Shown here piece after piece: positions 24,676 through 34,800 of a stretch of DNA of 54,775 nucleotides. The stretch covers positions 1 to 54,775 of the forward strand of contig NZ_AUCV01000042.1 in assembly GCF_000429945.1 (NCBI RefSeq), read 5' to 3'. Every line of letters begins with the position of its first letter. Positions within the stretch are counted from its first letter, which is position 1. The notes beneath the pieces are model-generated. The model had not been told where the DNA came from, did not search any database, and worked only from the letters and a program-made list of their open reading frames with translations. A program made the translations under genes and the position numbers. This DNA comes from Desulfogranum japonicum DSM 18378 (GTDB taxonomy: Bacteria; Desulfobacterota; Desulfobulbia; Desulfobulbales; Desulfobulbaceae).

Positions 24676-27513
24676 TCAATCCAGCCCTAAAGTCTGAATC
24701 AAAAATCTGCCTGTGTAGGAAGATTTTACCTTTGCCACTTCTTCGGGAGTTCCACAGGCGACTAGCTGTCCACCGCCGTCTCCGCCTTCAGGACCGATAT
24801 CTATTATATGATCAGCTGTTTTTATCACATCCAAGTTATGTTCAATGACAACCACTGTATTTCCCTGATCCACCAGCCTGCCAAGTACAGTCAACAGGTG
24901 TTGAATATCAGCCGGATGCAGTCCGGTTGTTGGTTCATCCAAAATATACAAAGTCTTGCCAGTTGAACGACGACTTAATTCTTTAGCAAGCTTGACACGT
25001 TGTGCTTCTCCACCAGAAAGCGTGACTGAAGACTGTCCCAGTTTAATATAGCCAAGGCCAACGTCATAGACAGTTTTCAAACGGTTATAGATAGGGGGGA
25101 TATTTTTAAAAAAATCAATGCCCTCTTCCACGGTCATATCAAGAATATCAGCAATATTTTTTCCCTTATACTCGATATCCAGAGTTTCCTGATTATAGCG
25201 TTTACCATGGCATCGTTCACAGGTCACGTAGATATCCGGTAAAAAATGCATGGCAATACGCAGTACTCCGTCTCCTTCGCAGGTTTCGCACCGTCCCCCT
25301 TTGATGTTGAAACTGAAACGACCCGCTGTATATCCCCGAGCCCGTGATTCCGGCAGACGTGCCAAAAGTTCACGGATAGGAGTAAGTACGCCGGTATATG
25401 TCGCCGGATTGGACCGAGGTGTACGCCCAATGGGACTCTGATCAATATCAATAACCTTATCCAGTTGTTCCAGGCCTTGTACAATATCTTTATGTCCGGT
25501 TTTTTTCTTATGATCCTGAAAAAAATTATATGATTCATTATACAGTGTCTCAATGATCAAGGAACTTTTTCCAGATCCAGATACTCCTGTAACACACGTC
25601 ATCATACCAAGGGGAATATCAACATGCAGATCCTTCAAATTATTTCTATTTGCCCCTGTTATCCTGATCGAACTACCTTTACCCTTAGAAGGTTTGCGTC
25701 GTTTTTCCGGTATGGCAATTTCAAGACGCCCAGACAAGTATCCCCCGGTCAATGAATCCGGACAATCCAATAATCCCGGCACAGGACCTGAATACAGGAC
25801 ATCTCCGCCATGGACTCCCGCACCTGGTCCAATATCAAGGACATGGTCGGCAGCAGCAATGGTGTCAGTATCATGCTCAACAACAATGACCGTATTGCCA
25901 AGATCCCGCAAATTGAGCAACGTTTTAATCAACTTGTTATTATCTCTCTGGTGCAGTCCTATACTCGGTTCATCTAAAATATAGAGCACGCCTGCCAAAC
26001 CAGAACCGATTTGTGAAGCCAATCTGATGCGTTGCGCTTCGCCTCCTGAAAGCGTGCCGGCCTTTCTGTCCAGTGATAAATACCCCAGGCCAACACCCAG
26101 AAGAAAGGACAGGCGCTCCCTGATTTCTTTCAGGATCGGTGTTGCTATCATCTCTTCCCGAGGTGTGAATTCGAGTTCCTCCAATCGACTGACCAAATGT
26201 TCGATGGAAAAAGCTGTAAGATCCATTATTGACCACTTGCCAACCTTGACTGCCAAGGCCTCTGGCTTTAAACGTTTCCCCTTGCATACGGGACATGGCT
26301 GTTCGTTCATGAATTTGGTCACTGCCTCACGCACTCTTGGCGAGGAAGTCTCCCGGAATAAACGTTCCAGGCGGGGCAAAACCCCCTCAAAGGCAAGATT
26401 CGAAATAATAATCCTGTCTCCCCTTTGATGATGAAATTCCAATTTTTCCTTACCGGTTCCGTATAATATACCCTTCTGCACTTTATCGGGTAACTCTTCA
26501 AAAGGTGTGGCCGGATTGAATTGATAGTGCCGCGCAAAGGCCTCTATCCATTGCCCTGCATAGGTTGACAATTTCCGATGCGTCCACGGTACAATAACCC
26601 CTTCAAGAAGACTCAACGATGGATCAGCCACGATCCGTTCTTCGTCTAAAAACTGATTGGCACCAAGCCCACTGCATACGGGACAGGCACCTTGCGGATT
26701 ATTAAAGGAAAAAAGTTGCGTAGATAATTCAGGGACGGAAATACCACAGCGATGGCAGGCAGCAGATTCGCTGAGCAGCAATTCCTCACCGCTTTCAGGA
26801 AACAAGGCCACCAGGATACCATGACTTACCTGCACGGCAGTAGAAACTGACTCATCCAGACGCCTGCGTATTGAAGGCTTCAACACTAACCGATCAACAA
26901 CCACATCAATAAAATGATGCTTATTCTTTTCCAGCTTGAATTCTTCGGTTAGTTGTCTGATCTCGCCATCAACACGAACGCGCACAAATCCATCCTTGCG
27001 TAATTTCTGGAACACCTGTTCATGTTGACCCTTTTTTTGTTTTATTACCGGTGCAAGCAGGATCACTTTTTCCCCTTCTTGCCGATCAAGAAGGATATTG
27101 ACCATATCCTCAATGGACTGGGATTGAATGGGATCACCACATTCTGGACAATGGGGCCGCCCTGCCCTGGCATACAGCAAACGCAGGTGATCATAAATCT
27201 CAGTCACAGTACCCACTGTGGAACGAGGATTTCTACTGGTTGTTTTCTGCTCAATGGAAACAGCTGGCGAAAGTCCTTCCAACAGATCCACGTCAGGTTT
27301 ATTCATCTGCCCAAGAAACTGCCTGGCATAGGTAGACAGGGACTCCACGTAGCGGCGTTGTCCTTCTGCGTACAAAGTATCAAAGGCGAGTGTCGACTTC
27401 CCTGAGCCTGATAACCCGGTAAAAACGACCAGCTTATTACGGGGAAGATCAACAGAAATATTTTTCAGGTTATGCATTCGAGCACCACGAATGCGCAAAA
27501 ACTGTGGTTCCAT
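24676..27513 (-). CDS. uvrA: excinuclease ABC subunit A
   Basis: UvrA detects bulky DNA damage and loads UvrB. The 945 residues are full length with two ABC modules. The first Walker A is [20 protein letters not shown] and the second [17 protein letters not shown]. The ABC signatures [16 protein letters not shown] and [16 protein letters not shown] and the Walker B runs [15 protein letters not shown] and [15 protein letters not shown] are intact. Zinc-binding Cys pairs are seen as CPECGD, CHRCG, CPVCSG and CETCEGDG...CERCHG. It is a single gene; no uvrB or uvrC lies nearby. Confidence 0.98.
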   Translation of the reverse strand: MEPQFLRIRGARMHNLKNISVDLPRNKLVVFTGLSGSGKSTLAFDTLYAEGQRRYVESLSTYARQFLGQMNKPDVDLLEGLSPAVSIEQKTTSRNPRSTVGTVTEIYDHLRLLYARAGRPHCPECGDPIQSQSIEDMVNILLDRQEGEKVILLAPVIKQKKGQHEQVFQKLRKDGFVRVRVDGEIRQLTEEFKLEKNKHHFIDVVVDRLVLKPSIRRRLDESVSTAVQVSHGILVALFPESGEELLLSESAACHRCGISVPELSTQLFSFNNPQGACPVCSGLGANQFLDEERIVADPSLSLLEGVIVPWTHRKLSTYAGQWIEAFARHYQFNPATPFEELPDKVQKGILYGTGKEKLEFHHQRGDRIIISNLAFEGVLPRLERLFRETSSPRVREAVTKFMNEQPCPVCKGKRLKPEALAVKVGKWSIMDLTAFSIEHLVSRLEELEFTPREEMIATPILKEIRERLSFLLGVGLGYLSLDRKAGTLSGGEAQRIRLASQIGSGLAGVLYILDEPSIGLHQRDNNKLIKTLLNLRDLGNTVIVVEHDTDTIAAADHVLDIGPGAGVHGGDVLYSGPVPGLLDCPDSLTGGYLSGRLEIAIPEKRRKPSKGKGSSIRITGANRNNLKDLHVDIPLGMMTCVTGVSGSGKSSLIIETLYNESYNFFQDHKKKTGHKDIVQGLEQLDKVIDIDQSPIGRTPRSNPATYTGVLTPIRELLARLPESRARGYTAGRFSFNIKGGRCETCEGDGVLRIAMHFLPDIYVTCERCHGKRYNQETLDIEYKGKNIADILDMTVEEGIDFFKNIPPIYNRLKTVYDVGLGYIKLGQSSVTLSGGEAQRVKLAKELSRRSTGKTLYILDEPTTGLHPADIQHLLTVLGRLVDQGNTVVVIEHNLDVIKTADHIIDIGPEGGDGGGQLVACGTPEEVAKVKSSYTGRFLIQTLGLD

Positions 27514-27890
27514 ATTATTTCACACTGCACAGTAAAACTGGAATTAATGTAAATGGCCCGGTGTAGGAAAGCTTATACCTGAAGTAACAGCTGACGACAA
27601 ATCTGATATAAAATATATAGCCATTACAGATAGCTGCAACGCACATACAACCACAAAGTCACTGAGCCATCCGGTAGGGCTCCATATACAAGCACAGCCA
27701 CAGCATCGGTAACACATTGATATAATGAAGCATTATTAACTGCCTTGCTGTGTTGCCTCTGCATCCTTTCCGAAAGCCCATAAATTCAGAATATATACAA
27801 ATTCGTTTACCCCACCAGGCCACTATGGTAGATTGTAGAGTTACAGTAGCCATCATTTGTTAACAATCAACTTAGGATTTTCACCTGACC
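27514..27890. other. intergenic region between uvrA and glyQ
   Basis: This 377-bp gap separates divergently transcribed uvrA and glyQ and must hold both promoters. It is AT-rich, but I find no clear promoter pair, riboswitch-like hairpin or T-box. Short reading frames on the minus strand look random. Confidence 0.35.
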
Positions 27891-28763
27891 ATGTACTTTC
27901 AAGATATCATCGGTACACTGAACAGTTACTGGGCATCAGTAGGATGCGTTGTTCTGCAGCCTTACGATATGGAGGTGGGTGCCGGAACATTTCACCCTGC
28001 CACCCTATTACGATCTCTAGGACCTGAGCCATGGAAAGCAGCATACGTACAACCTTCCCGCCGTCCAACAGACGGACGATATGGTGAAAATCCCAATCGC
28101 CTGCAACACTACTATCAGTACCAGGTGGTCATTAAACCTTCTCCAAAAGATGTCCAGGAAATGTATCTGGAGAGTTTGAAACGATTCGGACTTAACCTGC
28201 TGGAACACGATATCCGTTTTGTCGAGGATGACTGGGAATCTCCAACCCTTGGAGCCTGGGGACTGGGCTGGGAAGTATGGCTGGATGGCATGGAAATTAC
28301 TCAGTTTACCTATTTCCAGCAAGCAGGTTCCATAGATCTGAAGCCTATTACTGTGGAGATAACCTACGGACTTGAGCGCATCGCCATGTACCTGCAGAAG
28401 GTTGATTCAGTCTATGATATCAAATGGAATGAGCACGTAACCTACGGTCAAATTTTCCACCAGGCAGAAAAAGAATTCTCTGCCTTTAACTTTGAAGAGG
28501 CAAACATCGAGGATATGATGACCTCGTTCAACAATTACGAACGGGAAGCCCTCAAACTGGTGGAAAAAGATCTCATTTTACCTGCCTACGATTACTGCCT
28601 CAAATGCTCCCACACCTTTAACCTGCTGGATGCCCGCAAGGCCATCAGTGTTGCTGAACGAACCCGGTATATAGGCAGAATTCGTAATATTGCCAGGGCG
28701 GTGGCCCAGAAATATGTTCAACAGCGCGCTGATATGGGGCATCCTTTACTCGAAACGGCCTGA
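27891..28763 (+). CDS. glyQ: glycyl-tRNA synthetase alpha subunit
   Basis: The alpha subunit carries the class II catalytic core of the alpha2-beta2 glycyl-tRNA synthetase. The 290 residues have the family signature [79 protein letters not shown] and [20 protein letters not shown]. Normally glyS follows immediately; here a hairpin, a family A repeat and pilin genes follow instead, so glyS must lie elsewhere in the genome. The Shine-Dalgarno sequence is poor. Confidence 0.97.
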   Translation: MYFQDIIGTLNSYWASVGCVVLQPYDMEVGAGTFHPATLLRSLGPEPWKAAYVQPSRRPTDGRYGENPNRLQHYYQYQVVIKPSPKDVQEMYLESLKRFGLNLLEHDIRFVEDDWESPTLGAWGLGWEVWLDGMEITQFTYFQQAGSIDLKPITVEITYGLERIAMYLQKVDSVYDIKWNEHVTYGQIFHQAEKEFSAFNFEEANIEDMMTSFNNYEREALKLVEKDLILPAYDYCLKCSHTFNLLDARKAISVAERTRYIGRIRNIARAVAQKYVQQRADMGHPLLETA

Positions 28764-28825
28764 CACACAAGGATCATCCATCCCTGCACAGGCACAGGCA
28801 TTCCGTAGCGTGTTTTCATACATTC

Positions 28826-28858
28826 TTCCACCTGAATATTTGCAATATTCAGGTGGAA
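28826..28858 (+). terminator. 15-bp perfect hairpin after glyQ
   Basis: TTCCACCTGAATATT and its exact complement AATATTCAGGTGGAA enclose the loop TGC. It lies 62 bp after the glyQ stop. There is no clear T-tract on the plus side, so it may act as a transcript end-protecting or pausing hairpin rather than a classical terminator. Confidence 0.55.
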
Positions 28859-28863
28859 CTTTA

Positions 28864-29024
28864 GGGTCGCGGAAAATAATAAATATCCAAAAATTGCGTA
28901 GGATATCTGTTTGGTAACGTCGTCGCGTCAATGGTTCCATACTGGCCGTATTGAGCTATTGACGCGACGACGTTACCAAGTTGAGAGACAAGCAAGATTG
29001 GATAATTTATTTTTTCAGTGGCCC
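28864..29024. repeat. 161-bp palindromic repeat family A, copy 2 (inverted)
   Basis: This copy is in the opposite orientation to copies 1 and 3. It begins GGGTCGCGGAAAATAATAAA and ends TTTTTTCAGTGGCCC. The central palindrome (28913-28978) has arms GGTAACGTCGTCGCGTCAAT and ATTGACGCGACGACGTTACC. It has exactly the same length as the other two copies. It follows the hairpin downstream of glyQ by five bases. Confidence 0.85.
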
Positions 29025-29422
29025 TTGCATCCTCCGATATCCTTAAGTTCCAAACCGGCCTTTCCTCGTAACAGCATACACATTTTTTGCATAGCTTCTC
29101 AACGTTGATCCCAATACCTGGGAAACAAGTCACTATCTTTCATCCCTACCACAGCCAGTGAAGAATAAACTATCACAATACCTTTTGCGGATTATTTAAT
29201 AATAAAATTTTATATTCTTAACCCCATCTTAATATACCTATTAATTTTTTTTACAAATCTGGCTGTTTTTCCTTAATTTTTTTTCCATTCGCACTTTTTC
29301 TTCCCCACCTAGATCTCATATTTCCTCCGGAACCAATTGATTTCAATACTCTAAATCAATTAAAAGCAGCGTATTCAAAACAGGCCTGAATATTGCTAAA
29401 AACATTGCAAATACAATATCTT
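29025..29422. other. AT-rich region before the minor pilin operon
   Basis: About 400 bp of strongly AT-rich sequence with T-runs (29240-29290). I see no gene or RNA. A short inverted repeat TTGATTT...AAATCAA is present near 29337-29359. The region may hold upstream activating sites for the pilin promoter at 29423. Confidence 0.3.
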
Positions 29423-29452
29423 TTGACATTCTGTTCCGATTAGACGTAAAAT
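29423..29452 (+). promoter_or_regulatory. sigma70-type promoter of the minor pilin operon
   Basis: A perfect TTGACA (29423-29428) is followed after 18 bp by TAAAAT (29447-29452). Transcription would start near 29459, giving a leader of about 65 bases before the fimT-like gene. It is the best promoter match in the window. Confidence 0.65.
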
Positions 29453-29523
29453 TTTAGAGGGTAAACAATCTTATCTCGTAATTTATATTTATATGCTCAC
29501 TTCAATATACAATTGGGGCAAAA

Positions 29524-30042
29524 ATGATACGTTTAAAAACCGAACATGGATTCACCTTAGTTGAAGTATTAACGGTCATGGTGATTATCGCTATCCTTTC
29601 TGCTATTGCCACCCCCGCCTTTTTCTCCTGGTTGCCCAATTTACGATTGCGGCAGGCTTCCCGTGGCTTTTTCCTCGACATGCAGGAAGCTAAATCTCTT
29701 GCTATTAAAAACAACACTCCCATCGGCATAACGGTCACAACGGTTAGCTGCCCAGGTCTTCCCAATATCCCGTCGCCGGGAGGTTCCTACACCCTGTTTA
29801 CCGATGACGGAGCTGGTGGAGGGGCAGCCGGCGATGGAATACGCGCCCCTGGTGAAGCAGTCATCAGAACCACTCAAATGCCCACAGACGTGGCCCTATG
29901 CAATGGCGCTGCACAAATGGCCAGCACAAGTTTCCTGCCAACTGGAAGTCCAATAGCCTTTGGTACCGTTACACTCAATAACAGCCAAGCAAATACATCA
30001 ACCATAACCCTGTCTCTTTCTGGAAATATTCGACAAAACTAA
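29524..30042 (+). CDS. GspH/FimT-type minor pseudopilin
   Basis: This 172-residue prepilin carries the peptidase site HGFTLVEVLTVMVIIAILSA with the conserved Glu at mature position 5. A GspH/FimT beta-rich domain follows (LRQASRGFFLDMQEAKSLAI and GITVT). Two Cys (about residues 79 and 119) may form a disulfide. It is the first gene of the cluster fimT-pilW-pilV-pilX-pilY1, whose products prime pilus assembly and form the tip complex. Confidence 0.9.
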   Translation: MIRLKTEHGFTLVEVLTVMVIIAILSAIATPAFFSWLPNLRLRQASRGFFLDMQEAKSLAIKNNTPIGITVTTVSCPGLPNIPSPGGSYTLFTDDGAGGGAAGDGIRAPGEAVIRTTQMPTDVALCNGAAQMASTSFLPTGSPIAFGTVTLNNSQANTSTITLSLSGNIRQN

Positions 30043-30047
30043 CTCCT

Positions 30048-30875
30048 GTGAGCAAGATCATGAACCTGATGAACAACATGCACACAAGCCTCTTTCGTCG
30101 TACAGGGCAAATAGGCTTCACCCTTGTCGAACTGATGATCACCATGGTGATAGCATCGCTGATATCTGCCGCTTTGTATTCTGCATATATCAGTCAGCAG
30201 CGAAGTCAGACAGCCCAAGATCAAATTGTTGAAATGCAACAGCATTTACGCGGTGGGGTCAACTTTATGGTACGTGAACTGCGTATGGCTGGCTGCGACC
30301 CACAGCTTACTGCTGATGCAGGAATAGTAGCAGCCACCAGTACCACCGTTACCTTTACTCTGGATGTAAATGATAATGGTGCTGAAAAAAGCCCCGGTGA
30401 TGGTGACGTAGCAGACCCAGAAGAAAGCATTACCTATGGATTTACTGCTGGAGCTGACGCGAATAATGATGGCGTGGTGGATGCCAATTTTACCCCTTTT
30501 GCAGGAGCCACTGCTGGCACGGCCTCTATTGATCGAACGACCAACGATCCTGTAAATCCCGGCCCTTTCCCCATTGCAGATAATATTGAAGCATTGGAAC
30601 TGCTTTATCTGGTAGGTGATGATTTTACCCCTACACTTGCCCCGGCTGCAGCCGAGTTTGACAATATCAGAGCTATTGTCATTTCTATCCTGGCACGTGT
30701 ACGGAACCCGGACCAAAAATTTACAAATAACCAAGTGTACCTGCCAGCCTCCAATGACTCAAACATCCAAAAAGGTGTTTACAACATCAACTCAGGTGTC
30801 TCCTGGGCTGTAAACGATAACTATCGGCGTCGCTTGATGATCACTACTGTTAACCTGAGGAATATGGGACTATGA
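30048..30875 (+). CDS. pilW: type IV pilus minor pilin PilW
   Basis: This 275-residue protein has a long leader and the prepilin motif QIGFTLVELMITMVIASLIS (about 22-41), followed by YSAYISQQRSQTAQDQIVEM and LRGGVNFMVRELRMAGCDP, typical of PilW. The start is GTG at 30048, with internal ATGs at codons 5 and 8 that could also serve. It begins six bases after the previous stop and overlaps pilV by four bases. An Asp-rich loop (DVNDNGAEKSPGDGDVADPE) could bind calcium. Confidence 0.9.
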   Translation: MSKIMNLMNNMHTSLFRRTGQIGFTLVELMITMVIASLISAALYSAYISQQRSQTAQDQIVEMQQHLRGGVNFMVRELRMAGCDPQLTADAGIVAATSTTVTFTLDVNDNGAEKSPGDGDVADPEESITYGFTAGADANNDGVVDANFTPFAGATAGTASIDRTTNDPVNPGPFPIADNIEALELLYLVGDDFTPTLAPAAAEFDNIRAIVISILARVRNPDQKFTNNQVYLPASNDSNIQKGVYNINSGVSWAVNDNYRRRLMITTVNLRNMGL

Positions 30876-31273
30876 AAGCCAGAATGTTACGAGAGGAACA
30901 GGGATTCACCCTGGTTGAGGCTATGGTTGCCCTCTTTGTACTGATGGTAGGCGTCATGAGCCTGTTTACCATGCAACTCACTGCAATCAATAGCAATACA
31001 ACGGCCACCGGTATCACATGGGGAACAGCATGGGTTACTGATCAGATAGAATATCTGATTAAGCTGCCATATGACGACAATCTGCTAAAGGATACGACAG
31101 CCAATCCTGCCCCCGCTCCAGTCGCATCACCTGACGGCCACTACAGCGTCAGCTGGACGGTAAATGAAGATTCCCCAATGGAAAATCTGAAAGCACTCAC
31201 CATCACAGTTCAATATACAGATAGAGCGACTCAGAAAAGCATGGTCATGGACTATGTAAAATCAAGTATGTAG
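30872..31273 (+). CDS. pilV: type IV pilus minor pilin PilV
   Basis: This 133-residue prepilin has the motif EQGFTLVEAMVALFVLMVGV, with Glu5, and the MSLFTMQLTAINSNTTA segment common to PilV. The C-terminal domain is short (LKALTITVQYTD). Its ATG overlaps the pilW stop as ATGA. It probably joins PilW and PilX in the PilY1-bearing tip complex. Confidence 0.9.
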   Translation: MKARMLREEQGFTLVEAMVALFVLMVGVMSLFTMQLTAINSNTTATGITWGTAWVTDQIEYLIKLPYDDNLLKDTTANPAPAPVASPDGHYSVSWTVNEDSPMENLKALTITVQYTDRATQKSMVMDYVKSSM

Positions 31274-31289
31274 ACGAGGGATAGAAAGA

Positions 31290-31868
31290 ATGGATAACAG
31301 GGGAAAAAAAAATCAGGAGCGAGGATTTGTCCTGGTGACCTGTCTGATCATCATGCTTGTTCTGAGCTTGATTGGCATTATGGCCACCCAAACCTCCATT
31401 ATGGAATTGAGATCATCTGCCAATGATCGTATTGCCAAATCAGCCTTTTACAGGGCAGACAGTGGTATTTATGCAGCTCCTAAACCGATAAGGGAAGTCA
31501 TTGTATCCAGGTCGACGATAAATATACAGAATGTGCAGATGATAGATCCAGACACCAATGCTTCTGAAGTCGGTAATGATTTTTATAAAAAAATTGCAAA
31601 GCAATTTGATAAAAGTTCCGGAAGAGATCCAAGCACGACCATTACCTTCCAGCAAAGCACTGAAACTACCTCCGTAAATATTCTCCCCCTTGGATCAAAA
31701 CTACTAGAAGGCGAGTCAGCTGAATATGGCGACCTATATGGGGGGGGAAGTGGACCAAAGTCGTTTGCACTTCTGTATCTCCTTAATTCAACAGGAACAG
31801 CCCCTGGCAATGGTGAAGCCAATATTGAAGCTGTGTACAAATATATCCCCAGACCCGGAGGATTATGA
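31290..31868 (+). CDS. pilX: type IV pilus minor pilin PilX-like
   Basis: This 192-residue protein begins with ERGFVLVTCLIIMLVLSLIG, a PilX-type N-terminus that lacks the usual Glu5 (Thr-Cys instead). TNMELRSS-like residues (QTSIMELRSSANDRIAKSAF) match the PilX family segment after the helix. It overlaps pilY1 by four bases. PilX normally connects PilY1 to the pilus shaft. Confidence 0.85.
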   Translation: MDNRGKKNQERGFVLVTCLIIMLVLSLIGIMATQTSIMELRSSANDRIAKSAFYRADSGIYAAPKPIREVIVSRSTINIQNVQMIDPDTNASEVGNDFYKKIAKQFDKSSGRDPSTTITFQQSTETTSVNILPLGSKLLEGESAEYGDLYGGGSGPKSFALLYLLNSTGTAPGNGEANIEAVYKYIPRPGGL

Positions 31869-34800
31869 TGAAGACGATATCCTTGTACAACCTCATTGGG
31901 ATGACGGTATTGGCCGGTGTATTTATTTCCGGTCCGGCCACTGCTGCTGAACCAAACCTGGCCGATTATACGGCCTATCCTGTCTTTACAGTTAATCCGG
32001 TTAAGCCCAACATTCTGATCATGTTGGATAACTCCGGCTCCATGAACTTAAACGCCTATGGATCACCAAAATCCAATGGTGGCGTCGTAACCGATCAGCC
32101 CTACATCGGCACCCCCTACCCAGCAGAATTGACGTACCGGGTCGCTACCAGTACCGATGATGCAGAGGAATACGCAAGCGGTGTCACAAATACAAATAAT
32201 GGCAGTGCAGACCTGGATCTTGGTGGTTTTTCAACCAACAGTCCCAACACCGTCGGCGTCCGCTTTCAGGATATTGAAATACCTCAAGGTGCGATAATCA
32301 CAGCAGCATGGCTGGAGTTTACCGTGCAGCGAGTTCCAAGTGGAGGAGCAGGAGCAGTCGGTACGGAATACGCAGACATTTCCCTGGAAATTGTGGGAGA
32401 AGATACCGATAATGCCGAAACATTTGCAGATAGCGCATACAATATTTCCAGCAGCACAGACAGGCCAGAAACCAGTAGTACCGTAACTTGGAATGACACC
32501 ACCAGCCCTACCACCCAGCCATGGTCCCCTATCAACGACGTAAAAAAAACGCCAAGTATTGTATCAATTGTTCAGGAAATAATCGACCGGTCCGGCTGGG
32601 AGTCAGGCAATGCAATGGCTTTCAAAATCAGGCATGACAGTGCAGGCCAAACAGGAAAAAGAGATGCGTATTCCTATGATGGCAGTTCTTCCAAAGCGCC
32701 TACCCTGCATATCACCTACAAAATGTCTGAACAGGAACAATTATATTACGGCTATTTTAATCCCGACTGGTTCTACACCTATTCGAGCAACAAGTACAAC
32801 CATAAATACAAGAAAGTCGACTACGACTTCACCAACTCCTGCTGGAATGTTATTTATCCCAGTGATTTAAGTAATCCTGGAGATGAAAGCGGCTGGAACT
32901 CAACCTGCCTTAACAACGCTGCAATCGTAAGCAACAACCTCTGGGACGGTAACTGGATGAACTGGGCAACCATGCGCCGTATAGATGTTGCCAGAAAGGT
33001 TATCATGGGCGGTCTTGCCAGTTCCAGGCAGGGTAACGGCAATCAGGTGAACTATGCAGAAGACCCTGCACAGTCAAGTCGATATTTTAACAGGTATTTC
33101 AACAGTTCCGTCGGTTCAGCAGTCACCCCATACTCCACAGGTAACAATACAGTCATGTATGGCATTGATGATGGATATATCAAGGTAGATACTGACAACG
33201 ATGGCAGTCCCTATGACAACAATGGCCATCAGCGGTTCAGCCTTTCCATTGACAAGCAGGTTAATTATGACACCGATGATTTTGACGATGATCAGAATCT
33301 GGCTGGTGTGATGCAAAAATTCTGGGACAAAGCGTATTGGGGCAATGAATTCTTTTACTACGGTACAGGAACCAATCGCGAAGGTGGCTTTATTGCCAGC
33401 AGCATCGGATCCAACCTGCAGAGCCTGATCACAGACCTGCAAAATACAGGGGCCGATACATACACCCCGCTGTCTGAAGCCTATTACGTGGCCATGCAGT
33501 ATTTCAAACAGGAGGATCCTTTATCATCCCTTGGTTTTCACGGTTCTGCCATTGGTGCAATCAACAATACCAATGACCCCTATTATCAGGACAGTCAGTT
33601 TGTTGAATGTGCGAAAAGCTTTGTTATCCTCCTTACTGACGGAGCTTCAACCAAAGATGGAAAGCTCCCAAGTTACCTGAAAGATTACGATGGTGACGGA
33701 GACAACACCGGCTGCGTTGAATCCTCGGGTAGTAATTGTGACTACTCCGACGGAGGAACTGATTTCCTGGATGACGTTGCCCTGTATGCCAGGACCAATG
33801 ACCTTCGTTCTGACCTTGATGGGGATCAAAATCTTATACTGTATACAGTGTATGCCTTTGGCACCGATGTCAACGCTGAACAGCTACTCAAGGACGCTGC
33901 CCGTAATGGTGGTTTTGAAGATCTGAACAGTAACGGCGTACCCGATGGTGACTACGGTGATGCCGCTGTAGATCGCAAAGAATGGGATAATAACGGTGAT
34001 GGAGACCCTGACACCTATTTTGAGGCACAGGATGGATACAAGCTTGAAGACCAGCTCATTGCTGCCATCAACGATATTCTGGAACGGGCATCTTCAGGAA
34101 CCGCGGTTTCAGTTCTGGCCACATCCAGTGAAGGTGAGGGAACACTCAGCCAAGCCTACTTTCGTCCAACAGTGAACACGACAGATGACCAAATCAGTTG
34201 GGTTGGCTATCTGCAAAGTCTCTGGGTAGACACCCTGGGAAATATAAGAGAAGATACCAATGGTAACCTCACCCTTGATCCTGGTGAGGATTTAATCGTT
34301 CAATATCATTCGGCTGCTGACGGCAATACCGTCATACGGAGATATGCGGTGGATAAAATTGTCTGCTCATCCACTGACTCAAGTGTTGATGACGCCATTG
34401 CCTGCAGCGGTGTATTAGGAACATCAACCGGCTATTTCAACAGCAATGCCTGTTACTGTGAAGAAGACAATTACCCTGAAATCGAGATCACCTGTTCATC
34501 CACCGATCCTCTTATTGATGTATCCATTGCCTGTGCAGGTGTGGCAGGTGATGAAAACGGCACATTTAACGGAGGAGACTGCCTCTGCGATGACGGTGCT
34601 ATTGACGAAATAGCGATGGACGAAATTACCCCGATTATGGAAGTGGGTAGTATTCTTGCCAACTTGACAGATCCTGATACAGAACGAACCATTTTCACCA
34701 CCTTGGCCGGTGACGGTTCTGAGTCTTTCTATGGTGGTATCGAATTTTCTCAAAGCAATGCTTCGTTACTTAAACCCTACTTCGGAGTTAAAGACAGTAC

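Noticed and set aside
30246-30734. Minus-strand 162-codon frame
   Set aside because: Antisense to pilW and without homology signs.
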